This document shows, piece by piece, positions 18,980 to 28,197 of a stretch of 64,000 nucleotides of DNA; the first letter of the stretch is position 1; every line of letters starts with the position of its first letter. The position numbers and the translations under genes are program-made. This stretch comes from Cognatiluteimonas sedimenti (GTDB lineage Bacteria > Pseudomonadota > Gammaproteobacteria > Xanthomonadales > Xanthomonadaceae). The stretch covers positions 206,344 through 270,343 of the forward strand of contig NZ_JALGCL010000003.1 of the NCBI RefSeq assembly GCF_022808325.1, read 5' to 3'. A model generated the notes under the pieces. It had not been told where the DNA came from and searched no databases. It saw only the letters and a list, made by a program, of their open reading frames with translations.

Positions 18980-21900
18980 ATGAGCGGCAAGACCGATCCG
19001 GAGATCCTTTCGGCGTATTTCGCGACCATGCGCCAGTTCCTGGCGACGCAGTCGCGGGTCATGTCCGCGTTCCTCGGCCAGGCACCGGCCGCCGTGGAAA
19101 CGGAGGCTCCGATGGTTTCGCTGGCGGCTGCGTTCCAGGCCGCCGCACTCGCGCCCGCGGCGCCCCAGGCGCTCGTGCCCGTGCCCGTGCCGGTCGCGGC
19201 ATCGGTGCCGATCACGACGCCCGCGGTCGCGGCACCGGTCGCCGCCGCGGCTCCGGCCGAGGCCGCTGCCGCGGTTGCAGGCCATGCGGAGGGACCGTCG
19301 CGGGCCGCGCTCGTCGACCTGCTGCTCGGCCTGGTCGAGGAGAAGACCGGTTATCCGCGCGACATGGTCGGGCTGGAGCAGAACCTGGAAGCCGACCTGG
19401 GCATCGACTCGATCAAGCGCATCGAGATCGTCGGCAGCCTGCTGCAGCGGCTGCCGTCGCACCACCGTGAAGCCCTGGCGGGAGATCGCAGCCGGCTGAA
19501 CACGCAGGCAAGCCTGCAGGGCATGCTCGCGGTGGTCGAGCAGGCCGCGACCGCCGCCGTGGCGCGGACGGCAGCCGACACGGCGGCCGCGGAAGCACCG
19601 GCAGCGGCCGTGGCGAGCGCCGTCGAGGTCGCGCCGCCGCGCGCGGTGATGCGCCCCCGGCGCGAACCCCTGCCGCCGCAGGCGGCCCGGCGGCTGACGC
19701 CCGGGCACTTCGTGCTCACCGGCGACCGTCTCGGCGTTGCCGCGGCGCTTGCGACCACGCTGCGCGCGCGTGGCATCGAGGTCACCCTCATCGAACCGGC
19801 GCTGCTCGCCGACGAAGCAACCCTGCTGCAGTGGTGTGCCGGGTTCGACGCCCAGGCGATCGCCGGCATCGTCCACCTGGCCGCGCTGGGGACCCCGCCG
19901 CTGTCGCAGGAGGCCGGCCCCGCGCAATGGCGGCAGGCGCTCCAGGACCACGAGAAGTCGCTGTTCCTGCTGTTGCGGGAGCTGTGGCCACGCCTGGCCG
20001 AGGACGCGCACGTGGTCGCCGCCAGCGACCTGGGCGGCCTGTTCGGGCGCGACGGCTCCGCTGGCGACGAGCTGCGCCTGGTCGCCGGCGCGGTCGGCGC
20101 GGTGAAATCGCTGCGCGCCGAGCGCAGCAGCCTGCGGGTCAAGGCGGTGGACCTGGAGCCAGGGCGCACTGCGGCGCAGCTGGCCAGCGAACTGCTGGAC
20201 GAGATCGAGCTCGATGGCGGTCGCATCGAAGTCGGCTATCCCGACGGCCAGCGCACCGTGTTCCATACCGTTGCCGAGGACGTCGTCGCGGATCCCGCGC
20301 GCGAGGCCGCGTTGTCGGAACTGGTGGTGCTTGCCACCGGCGGCGCCCGCGGCATCACCGCCGAAGTCCTGCGCGAACTGGCGCGTCCCGGCAACACCCT
20401 GGTGCTGACCGGGCGCAGCACGCTGCCGGGGCAGGAACCGGAAGACACCGCTTCGCTGCCCGACGCCGAAGCGCTGCGCCTGCATTACGTCGCCCAGGTG
20501 CGCAGCGGCGCCGCGAAGCTGACCCCGGGCGAGATCCAGCGCCGGGTACAGGGCGTGTTGGCGCTGCGCGAAATGCGTGCCAACCTCGCCGACCTGCGCG
20601 CCGCCGGCGCCGCGGTCGAATACCACGCCATCGACGTGACCGACGAGGATGGCGTCCGCGGCCTGGTCCAGGACGTGGTCGCGCGCCATGGGCGCATCGA
20701 CGGCATCGTCCACGGCGCCGGCGTGATCGAGGACAAGCTGCTGGCCGACAAGCGCAGCGACAGCTGGTCGCGCGTGGTTGAAACCAAGGTCATCGGCCTG
20801 CTGCTGCTGCAGAAGTGGGTGCATCCGTCGCGGCTGAAGTTCCTCACCGTGTTCAGCTCGGTCGCGGGACGCTACGGCAACAGCGGCCAGTCCGATTACG
20901 CGACCGCGAACGAACTGATGAACCGGATGTGCCTGGCGTTGCAGGCACGCTGGGGCGAGCGCGTGGCCGTCAGCGCGCTGTGCTGGGGGCCGTGGGGCGC
21001 GACCAAGTTCGGCGCCGGCATGGTGACCGCAGACACCGAAGCCAAGTTCGCGGCGCAGGGCGTGCGGCTGGTTTCGGCGGCACTGGGACGGCGCTTGTTC
21101 CGCGAGGAACTCGCGCGCGCCGCGGGCACGCCGGTCGAGGTGGTCTGCGGCGAAGCGCTGTGGGATTCGCGCGAAGCCGAGCTCGGCGTGATCCGTCAGC
21201 AGGCGGCGGCGATGGATGCCGCGGTGGCGACCGGCCCCTTGATCGAGGGCAGCCAGGAGCTCGCGGGTCCGGGAGGCGAGCGGATCCTGCCGCTGCTGCT
21301 CGACCCGCGACGCCACCGCTACCTGCACGAGCACGTGCTCGACGGCAAGCCGGTGCTGCCGGCCGCGGTCGCGCTGGAGCTGATGGCCGAGGCCGCGCGC
21401 ACGCTGTGGCCGGGCTGGCGCGTGGTCGAGGTGCGTGAGCACAAGCTGCTCAAGGGCGTGGAACTCAGCGGCCTGGCGCTGGAAGGCGCGGCGCGCAACC
21501 TGCAGGTCCGGATCGCGCCGCCGCCCTATGGCAGCAGCGAAGGCTTCGACGTCGTGGCGTCGCTGCAGAGCGAGCTCGGCGGCGGTCGCGCCATGACCCA
21601 CTACCGCTGCGTGGTGCGGCTGGAACAGCTGCTGCCGCCGGCGGCGCGCGCCGAGCGCGTGTTCCACGACGACAAGGCGCTGGCCGTGGCCAAGGCCTAC
21701 GACGAATGGCTGTTCCATGGCCCGCGCTTCCAGGTCATCGAAGACATCGACGGACTGTCGCCGGCGGGCGCGGGCGCGCGCGTGCGCAGTACGCAACCGG
21801 CGCAGTGGCTCGACGATGCCGCGGCGGATGCGCCTGCGTGGATCTTCGACCCCGGCCTGCTGGACGCAGCCGCACAGATGGCGTGGCTGTGGTCGCGCGC

Positions 21901-22153
21901 CTATCGCGACGAATCGGCGCTGCCGACCCGTTTCGGGCGCGTGGTGCGCTATCGGGACCGGTTCCCCGCGCGCCTGCACATGCAGTACACCCGGATCCCC
22001 ACCGACGATCCGACCCTGATCCGCGGCAACGTGCTGTTCCTCGACGAGCACGGCGAGGCGGTCATGGCGATCGAGGAACTCGACAGCGTGGCCAGCGCCG
22101 CGCTCAACCGCTTCGGCGGCACGGCACGGGAGGCGGCGCATGTCGCGGCTTGA
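18980..22153 (+). CDS. Iterative type I synthase subunit: ACP-ketoreductase-dehydratase
   Basis: A 1057-residue megasynthase subunit. It starts with the helix SAYFATMRQFLATQSRVM (residues 11-28), then an Ala/Pro linker, one ACP (S144 in LGIDSIKR), a second linker, a ketoreductase with structural half (about 230-430) and catalytic half (TGGARG at about 453; SSVAGRYGNSG; Y640 and N644 of the YxxxN motif), and a double-hotdog dehydratase with H785 in HVLDGKPVLP and D962 in DAAAQ. All KR and DH catalytic residues are present. It lacks KS and AT, so it must act with the neighbouring subunits. It starts 28 bases after the exporter fusion and overlaps the next synthase by 14 bases. Confidence 0.9.
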   Translation: MSGKTDPEILSAYFATMRQFLATQSRVMSAFLGQAPAAVETEAPMVSLAAAFQAAALAPAAPQALVPVPVPVAASVPITTPAVAAPVAAAAPAEAAAAVAGHAEGPSRAALVDLLLGLVEEKTGYPRDMVGLEQNLEADLGIDSIKRIEIVGSLLQRLPSHHREALAGDRSRLNTQASLQGMLAVVEQAATAAVARTAADTAAAEAPAAAVASAVEVAPPRAVMRPRREPLPPQAARRLTPGHFVLTGDRLGVAAALATTLRARGIEVTLIEPALLADEATLLQWCAGFDAQAIAGIVHLAALGTPPLSQEAGPAQWRQALQDHEKSLFLLLRELWPRLAEDAHVVAASDLGGLFGRDGSAGDELRLVAGAVGAVKSLRAERSSLRVKAVDLEPGRTAAQLASELLDEIELDGGRIEVGYPDGQRTVFHTVAEDVVADPAREAALSELVVLATGGARGITAEVLRELARPGNTLVLTGRSTLPGQEPEDTASLPDAEALRLHYVAQVRSGAAKLTPGEIQRRVQGVLALREMRANLADLRAAGAAVEYHAIDVTDEDGVRGLVQDVVARHGRIDGIVHGAGVIEDKLLADKRSDSWSRVVETKVIGLLLLQKWVHPSRLKFLTVFSSVAGRYGNSGQSDYATANELMNRMCLALQARWGERVAVSALCWGPWGATKFGAGMVTADTEAKFAAQGVRLVSAALGRRLFREELARAAGTPVEVVCGEALWDSREAELGVIRQQAAAMDAAVATGPLIEGSQELAGPGGERILPLLLDPRRHRYLHEHVLDGKPVLPAAVALELMAEAARTLWPGWRVVEVREHKLLKGVELSGLALEGAARNLQVRIAPPPYGSSEGFDVVASLQSELGGGRAMTHYRCVVRLEQLLPPAARAERVFHDDKALAVAKAYDEWLFHGPRFQVIEDIDGLSPAGAGARVRSTQPAQWLDDAAADAPAWIFDPGLLDAAAQMAWLWSRAYRDESALPTRFGRVVRYRDRFPARLHMQYTRIPTDDPTLIRGNVLFLDEHGEAVMAIEELDSVASAALNRFGGTAREAAHVAA

Positions 22154-25100
22154 ACCGGTGGGCCCGGCCCCGGCCATTGCCGATGCGGGATCCGCGCAGG
22201 CCGCGGCGGCATCCACGCCGATCGCGATCATCGGCATGGCCTGCATCTTTCCGCAGGCGCCGGACCTGCACGGGTTCTGGAACAACGTGCTCGAGGGCGT
22301 GGATGCGATCGGCGAACCGGTCGCGGACTGGGGCGCGCAGCGTTACCTGGAGGCCGGGCGGATCAAGACCCCGTTCGGCGGCTACCTGAAGGACCTGTAT
22401 CGCTTCGACCCGCGCGAGTTCGGGATCATGCCGAACTCGGTGGCCGGCGGCGAGACCGACCAGTACCTGGCGTTGCGCGTCGCGCGCGATGCGCTGGCCG
22501 ACGCCGGTTACCTCGATCCCGCCGCCGACCATTCGGAAACCGGCATCGTGCTCGGCCACAGCGCCTACCTGCATGCCGGCCAGGTCACCGTCATCCAGAA
22601 CAACATCGTCCTCGACCAGACCATGGACCTGGTCCGTGCGGCGATCCCGCACATGGGCGAGGACGCGCTGCGCGAACTGCGCGGCATGCTGCAGAAGAAG
22701 CTGCCGCCCACCAACGCCGACAACGCGCCCGGCCTGGTCCCGAACATGATGACCGGGCGCATCGCCAACCGGCTCGACCTGCGCGGGCCGAACTACGTGC
22801 TCGACGCGGCCTGCGCCTCGTCGCTGCTGGCGGTGGCCGCGGCCGCCGACGAACTGCGCGCCGGGCGCAGCCGGATGATGCTCGCCGGTGGCGTCAACGC
22901 AACCCTGCCCGCCGACGTCAACGCCAGCTTCACCCAGCTCGGCGCGCTCAGCGCGCGCGGCAAGGTGCGCCCGTTCGAGGCCGGCAGCGACGGCACCCTG
23001 CTCGGCGAGGGCCTGGGCGTGGTGGTGCTCAAGCGCCTGGACGACGCCATCGCCGACAACGACCGCGTGTACGCGGTATTGCGCGGCGTCGGCCATTCCA
23101 GCGACGGCCGCGGCACCGGCCTGCTCGCGCCCAGCCACGACGGCGAAACCCTCGCGATGCGCCGCGCGTACGCGGCGACCGGCGTCGATCCGGCCACCGT
23201 CGACCTGGTCGAGGCGCATGGCACCGGCATCCCGCTGGGCGACCAGACCGAGATTGCCTCGCTCAAGTCGGTGTTCGGCGGGCGCAGCGCGCCGGTCGGC
23301 ACCAAGGCGCTGGGCTCGGTCAAGTCGATGATCAGCCACTGCATCCCGGCCGCGGGCATCGCCAGCCTGATCAAGATGTCGCTGGCGCTGCACCACCGCA
23401 CGCTGCCACCGACGCTGTGCGACCGGGTCAATCCCGAACTGGGCATCGACCAGACCCCGTTCTACGTCAATACCCGCACCGCGCCGTGGATGGCGCCGCC
23501 CGGGCAGCCGCGCCGCGCCGCGGTCAATTCCTTCGGCTTCGGCGGCATCAACGCCCACGCGATCCTCGAGCAGGCGCCGGAAGCGGCGCGCGTGCCGGGG
23601 CAGATGACCGACTGGCCGGCGGAACTGTTCGTGCTGTCGGCCGACAGCGCCGCGGCGCTGGAGCAGAAACTCGAGCGCCTGGCCGCTACGGTCGAGCGCA
23701 ATCCGTCCTGGCGCCTGCCGCAGATCGCGGCGGCGCTGGTGCAGGAAGATGCAGGCGCCGGGCATCGGGTCGCGATCATCGCCAAGGATGCGAAGACACT
23801 GGCCAGCGGCATCGGCCAGGCGCTGTCGAAGGTGCGTGCAGGCAACGTCGGCGCGGGCCCGGGCGGCCGTGGCCGCGTGTTCTACGACCACCGCCGCAAC
23901 GACGGCAAGCTCGCCTTCGTCTTCCCTGGCGAAGGCTCGCAATACCCGCACATGCTCGCCGACCTGGCGCTGTGCTTCGACGAGGTGCGCCAGTGGCTGG
24001 ATTTCTGGCGCGGCCTGTACGGCCTGCCGGCCGGCGAGGCGCGTACCGACATCGTGTTCCCGAGCAGCGAAGTCGACGACGCGCGCCGCGCGTTGCTCGA
24101 GGAGCGCCTGCACGCGATGGACGTGGGGTCCGAGGCGGTGTTCGTCGGCGGCATGGCGATGCACGCGCTGTTGTCCTCGCTCGGCGTGCGCGCCGACGTG
24201 ATGCTCGGCCACAGTTCCGGCGAGTCGGCAGCGCTGGCCGCCTGCGGCGCCAACGCCGCGTCCAGCGCACAGGAACTGGCCGACTGCATCAGCAGGCACT
24301 ACGCGGTCTACGACGCATTGCTGCAGTCCGGCAAGATTCCGGTTGGCGCGCTGCTTGCCGTCGGCGCACTGCCGGCGGAAGAGGTCGACCGCTACCTCGC
24401 GCAGCAGGGCCGCGACGTCCAGGTGGCGATGGACAACTGCAGCAACCAGATGGTGCTGTACGGCAGCGCCGCCGACATCGCCCACGTGCAGGACGGCCTC
24501 GCGCATCTGGGTGCCATCTGCATGCCGCTGCCGTTCGACCGCGGCTACCACACCCCCGCGTTCGCCGAAGTCAGCGCTGCGTTCGAGCAGTACTACGGGG
24601 ACATCGGCCTGGAGCGGCCGAAGCTGCCCTTGTATTCCTGCGCGTCGGTCGGGCTGTTCCCGGACGACCCGGCGCAGGTGCGCGCGCTGGCCGCGGGGCA
24701 ATGGTCGCAGAAGGTTCGCTTCCGCGAGACCATCCGCCGGATGCACGACGACGGCGTGCGCGTGTTCGTCGAGGTCGGCCCGTCGGGCAACCTCACCGCT
24801 TTCGTCAACGATATCCTCGCCGACCGCGACTGCCTGGCGTTGTCGAGCAACGTGCGCCGCAGGAACGGCGTCGAGCAGCTGCTGGCGACGCTCGCGCAGC
24901 TCTACGTCGCCGGCCGCGAGCTCGACCTCGGCAAGTTGTACGGCCGGCGTGAACTTGTTGCCGTCGACCTCGACGCTACCGCCAGCGTGCGCCAGCCGCC
25001 GGTGCTGGACAACACCATGCCGATGGTGCGGTTGAACGAGGACGAACGCGAGCAGGTCCGCAGGCTAGCGCAGGCGCCGTCGCCGGCGGGCGTCGCGGCG

Positions 25101-27023
25101 GCCGTCGCGCCGGCGGCAACGGCCGCCGGCGTGGCCGAAGCCGACGCGGCCGGCGCCATGCCGCCAGTCGCTGCGCCGGCGCCGGACGACGATGGCCGCG
25201 CGCGCGTCATGTCCGAGTACTTCGACATCATGCGCGACTTCCTGGACCAGCAGCGCGGCCTGATGGAAGCACTGCCGCATGCAGCCGCTGTGGGCATGCC
25301 GCAGGCGGCGGAAACACTGCACGACGTCGACAGCCGGACGCCGTTGCTGGACCACATCATCGAGCACGACGACGCGCACCTGTTGGCCGCTTGCCACGTC
25401 AGCCTCGAGCACGACCAGTTCATCCGCGACCACGTGCTTTCCGGCCCGGTATCGGAAAGCGATCCGGACCTGTTCGGGTTGGCCTGCGTGCCGTTCATGG
25501 TCAGCCTGGAACTGATGGCCGAGGCCTGCGCGGCGCTGGCGGGTCGCTACGACGTCAGCGTGATCGAGAACGTCAAGGCCTTCGACTGGATCGCGCTCGA
25601 CGACGGCGCGCTCGACGTCGAGGTGCATGCGCGCGTGATCGACCGCGCGCGCAACCACTATGCCGCGCATGTGACCACGCCGCGCGGGATCGCGGTCAGC
25701 GCCGAGTTCCGCTTCGAGCGCGACTGGCAACTGGCCGAAGTGGCGCCGCTGGCCGACCCGCGGCCCTGGAACATCCACGTGCCGAGCCTGTACACCACCG
25801 ACCGCCATGCCATGTTCCATGGCCCGGTGTTCCAGAGCATCCGCGAAATCCTCGCCTGGGACGACACCGGCATCGACGTGCGCCTGAGCGAGGTCGGGCT
25901 CGCGGACTTCTTCGCCCCCGGGCATACGCCGCAACTGGTGCTCAACCCGGTGCTGCTCGACGCCCTGAGCCAGGTCGCGCCGTGCTGGCTGGTGCAGTAC
26001 GTGGGCCCGGAATTCCATTCCTTCCCCTCGCACATCGACCGCATCGAGCTGTACGAACCGTGCCCGGCCGACCGCGAAGGCGTGGTGGTGCGCGGGCGCC
26101 AGCGCCCGGCCGACGGCGTCAGCACCGACATCAACGCCCCGCGCGACTGGCAGTTCGACTGCGTTGACGGCGAGGGCCGGGTGCTGTTGCGCTGCCGCGC
26201 GATGGGCAACCTGTTCTTCCGGGTGCCGCCGAGCTACCACATGGCGCGCGTCAACCCGCTGCAGGGCTTTCTCGGCGCGCCGGCCGAGCCGCTGGCCGTG
26301 GACGGCGTGGCGTTGTGGGAACTGCCGCTGATCCCGGGGGAGCTGTGCACGCAGTCCGGCGGGATCTGCATGCGCGTGCTTGCGCACGTGCTGTTGAGCG
26401 AACAGGAACGCGGGCAGTGGCGGGTGCTGCAGGGTTCGGTGCGCCGGCATCGCGAATGGCTTTCCGGGCGCGCCGCGCTGAAGGAAGCGGTGCGCTGCTG
26501 GATCCACGCGCAGACCGGGCAACTGCTGTACTCGGCCGACATCGTGGTGCTGCACGACGAGCATGGGGCGCCGTACGTCGACGGCTGGTGGAACGGTTCG
26601 CTGGTCGATGCGCCGCGGGTTTCGCTGTCGCACAGCGGCGAGTCGTGCCTGGTGGCGCTGGCGTCGCCGGACGTGCCTGTCGGCGTCGACCTGGAGGGCC
26701 TGGGGCGCGTCAAGCAGCCCGAGCTGGTCGCGCAGTCGCTGGCCCCGCACGAGCAGGGTCTGGTCTACGGGCTTGCCGGCGCCGCGCTCGAGGAACGCGT
26801 CCTGCGCCTGTGGTGCGCCAAGGAAGCCGCCGCCAAGTGCCTGGGCATCGGGCTGCAGGGCGAACCGGCCGGTTTCGCCATCCGCCAGGCGGACGCTGCC
26901 TGCGAAAACATGCGGGTGGAGCATCCCCTGGGCATGGTCGACACCCGGGTCGTGCGCCGCGGCGACACCATCATCGCGGTGGCGACGCCTGCGATCATGA
27001 CGGACATGGAGGCCTACGCATGA
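22140..27023 (+). CDS. Iterative type I synthase: KS-AT-DH-phosphopantetheinyl transferase
   Basis: A 1627-residue synthase. KS (about 27-475) has C225 in DAACASS, H360 in EAHGTG and H400 in SMISHCIPAAG (SHC replaces the usual GHT but keeps His). AT (about 590-930) has S692 in GHSSGE and an unusual RGYHTP in place of AFH. The helix SEYFDIMRDFLDQQRGLM follows, then a dehydratase-like double hotdog with H1098 in HVLSG (extended loop before VPF) and D1274 in DALSQ. The C-terminus is a Sfp-type PPTase with GVDLE (D1517, E1519) and WCAKEAAAK (1558-1566). There is no ACP here. The PPTase domain could prime the ACPs of the whole locus. Confidence 0.9.
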   Translation: MSRLEPVGPAPAIADAGSAQAAAASTPIAIIGMACIFPQAPDLHGFWNNVLEGVDAIGEPVADWGAQRYLEAGRIKTPFGGYLKDLYRFDPREFGIMPNSVAGGETDQYLALRVARDALADAGYLDPAADHSETGIVLGHSAYLHAGQVTVIQNNIVLDQTMDLVRAAIPHMGEDALRELRGMLQKKLPPTNADNAPGLVPNMMTGRIANRLDLRGPNYVLDAACASSLLAVAAAADELRAGRSRMMLAGGVNATLPADVNASFTQLGALSARGKVRPFEAGSDGTLLGEGLGVVVLKRLDDAIADNDRVYAVLRGVGHSSDGRGTGLLAPSHDGETLAMRRAYAATGVDPATVDLVEAHGTGIPLGDQTEIASLKSVFGGRSAPVGTKALGSVKSMISHCIPAAGIASLIKMSLALHHRTLPPTLCDRVNPELGIDQTPFYVNTRTAPWMAPPGQPRRAAVNSFGFGGINAHAILEQAPEAARVPGQMTDWPAELFVLSADSAAALEQKLERLAATVERNPSWRLPQIAAALVQEDAGAGHRVAIIAKDAKTLASGIGQALSKVRAGNVGAGPGGRGRVFYDHRRNDGKLAFVFPGEGSQYPHMLADLALCFDEVRQWLDFWRGLYGLPAGEARTDIVFPSSEVDDARRALLEERLHAMDVGSEAVFVGGMAMHALLSSLGVRADVMLGHSSGESAALAACGANAASSAQELADCISRHYAVYDALLQSGKIPVGALLAVGALPAEEVDRYLAQQGRDVQVAMDNCSNQMVLYGSAADIAHVQDGLAHLGAICMPLPFDRGYHTPAFAEVSAAFEQYYGDIGLERPKLPLYSCASVGLFPDDPAQVRALAAGQWSQKVRFRETIRRMHDDGVRVFVEVGPSGNLTAFVNDILADRDCLALSSNVRRRNGVEQLLATLAQLYVAGRELDLGKLYGRRELVAVDLDATASVRQPPVLDNTMPMVRLNEDEREQVRRLAQAPSPAGVAAAVAPAATAAGVAEADAAGAMPPVAAPAPDDDGRARVMSEYFDIMRDFLDQQRGLMEALPHAAAVGMPQAAETLHDVDSRTPLLDHIIEHDDAHLLAACHVSLEHDQFIRDHVLSGPVSESDPDLFGLACVPFMVSLELMAEACAALAGRYDVSVIENVKAFDWIALDDGALDVEVHARVIDRARNHYAAHVTTPRGIAVSAEFRFERDWQLAEVAPLADPRPWNIHVPSLYTTDRHAMFHGPVFQSIREILAWDDTGIDVRLSEVGLADFFAPGHTPQLVLNPVLLDALSQVAPCWLVQYVGPEFHSFPSHIDRIELYEPCPADREGVVVRGRQRPADGVSTDINAPRDWQFDCVDGEGRVLLRCRAMGNLFFRVPPSYHMARVNPLQGFLGAPAEPLAVDGVALWELPLIPGELCTQSGGICMRVLAHVLLSEQERGQWRVLQGSVRRHREWLSGRAALKEAVRCWIHAQTGQLLYSADIVVLHDEHGAPYVDGWWNGSLVDAPRVSLSHSGESCLVALASPDVPVGVDLEGLGRVKQPELVAQSLAPHEQGLVYGLAGAALEERVLRLWCAKEAAAKCLGIGLQGEPAGFAIRQADAACENMRVEHPLGMVDTRVVRRGDTIIAVATPAIMTDMEAYA

Positions 27024-27130
27024 ACACCCCGCGCCCGCGCGCCGCGCACGTCGAAACGCTGCGCGCCACCAGCGCCGCCAGCATCGGCGCAACGACCACG
27101 CAGCGGCCGCTGCGCGGAAACAGGAAGTAG
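27020..27130 (+). CDS. Possible 36-codon coupled reading frame
   Basis: A short frame (MNTPRPRAAHVETLRATSAA, ending GNRK) whose ATG overlaps the synthase stop as ATGA and whose stop lies two bases before the next gene's GTG. The position would allow coupled translation between the two, but the composition is basic and low in hydrophobic residues and no homology is visible. It may be a translation bridge rather than a functional protein. Confidence 0.25.
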   Translation: MNTPRPRAAHVETLRATSAASIGATTTQRPLRGNRK

Positions 27131-27132
27131 TC

Positions 27133-28197
27133 GTGCCGACAGCGATCGTCAACGGGGTGCGCTTGAACTACGTCCAGGCCGACGACGGCGGCGATGGCGT
27201 GCGCGAGGACCTGGTCATGGTCCATGGCCTGGCCACCAACCTCGCGTTCTGGTACCTGCCGTTCGCGCCCGAGTTCGCGCGCCGCTTTCGCGTGACCCTG
27301 CTCGACCTGCGCGGCCACGGCCGCTCGGACATGCCGGCCGACGGCTATTCGCCCGGCGTCATGGCGCGTGACCTCGCCGGGCTGCTGGACCACCTGCACA
27401 TCGACCGGGCGCATTTCATCGCCCACAGCTTCGGCGGCGTGGTGGCCTTGAAGCTCGCCTGCGAACAACCGCGCCGTGTCAGCAGCCTGGTGCTCGCCGA
27501 TTGCCACATCGCGGCGGTGCGCAGGCTCGAGGCGGACCAGCAGTGGCGCTACGGCCGCGAGCTACAGCCGATCCTGGACCGGCACGGCCTCGACCTGGAT
27601 ACCCAGGACCCCTACTTCGGCTACCACCTGATCACGCGCATGGCGCAGTGGCAGCTGCAGGGCGCCAGCGTGCCGGAGGAACTGGCCGAACTGGTCAGTC
27701 CGCTGATGGGCAGGTCGGCGCGGCGCACCGCGCAGCAATGGCTCACCCTGATGGACACGACGTCCGCGCGGGCGCAGATGATGGGCGACGACGGCCTGGC
27801 ACTGTCGGAACTGCGCGCGCTGCGCTGCCCGATGCTGGCGCTGTACGGCGACAACTCGCATGCCCGCCTGACCGGCGAAGCCCTGCTGGACGTGTGGCCG
27901 CAGGCCGAGTTCCGGCGCGTGCGCGATGCCGGGCACTTCTTCCCGGTATCGCGGCCGCTGGCGGTGATCTCCGATTGCGAACGCTTCTGGGGCGGCGATT
28001 TTTCCGCCGAGCGCCGGCGCAACCGCGCCGGCGAGGCGCGCCGCAACTACATCCGCGGCGATCGCGTCTTCATGGAGGACGGCGCCTGGTACTTCATGAC
28101 CCGGGAACAATGCCGCATGGGGCCGTTCGCCAATCGCGACGATGCGTACGCGGAAATCGCGGCGATGTTCGCGCCGGCACCGGCGGTGACGGCATGA
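27133..28197 (+). CDS. Alpha/beta hydrolase with C-terminal extra domain (possible chain-release enzyme)
   Basis: A 354-residue alpha/beta hydrolase, GTG start with AGGAAG at 27122-27127. Seen: oxyanion loop HGLATN, nucleophile S99 in AHSFGG, acid D240 in LYGDNS and H268 in DAGHFFP, so the triad is complete. A tail of about 70 residues contains EDGAWYFMTREQCRMGPFAN, resembling small DUF6316-like domains. There is no signal peptide. Placed directly after the KS-AT-DH-PPTase subunit and overlapping the next gene by 4 bases, it is the best candidate for a thioesterase releasing the chain, since none of the megasynthases has a TE domain. Ester hydrolysis of the product is the alternative. Confidence 0.82.
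   Translation: MPTAIVNGVRLNYVQADDGGDGVREDLVMVHGLATNLAFWYLPFAPEFARRFRVTLLDLRGHGRSDMPADGYSPGVMARDLAGLLDHLHIDRAHFIAHSFGGVVALKLACEQPRRVSSLVLADCHIAAVRRLEADQQWRYGRELQPILDRHGLDLDTQDPYFGYHLITRMAQWQLQGASVPEELAELVSPLMGRSARRTAQQWLTLMDTTSARAQMMGDDGLALSELRALRCPMLALYGDNSHARLTGEALLDVWPQAEFRRVRDAGHFFPVSRPLAVISDCERFWGGDFSAERRRNRAGEARRNYIRGDRVFMEDGAWYFMTREQCRMGPFANRDDAYAEIAAMFAPAPAVTA

Noticed and set aside
18908..22285. A 1125-codon minus-strand frame
   Set aside because: Shadow of the ACP-KR-DH gene caused by high GC third positions; no recognisable domain.
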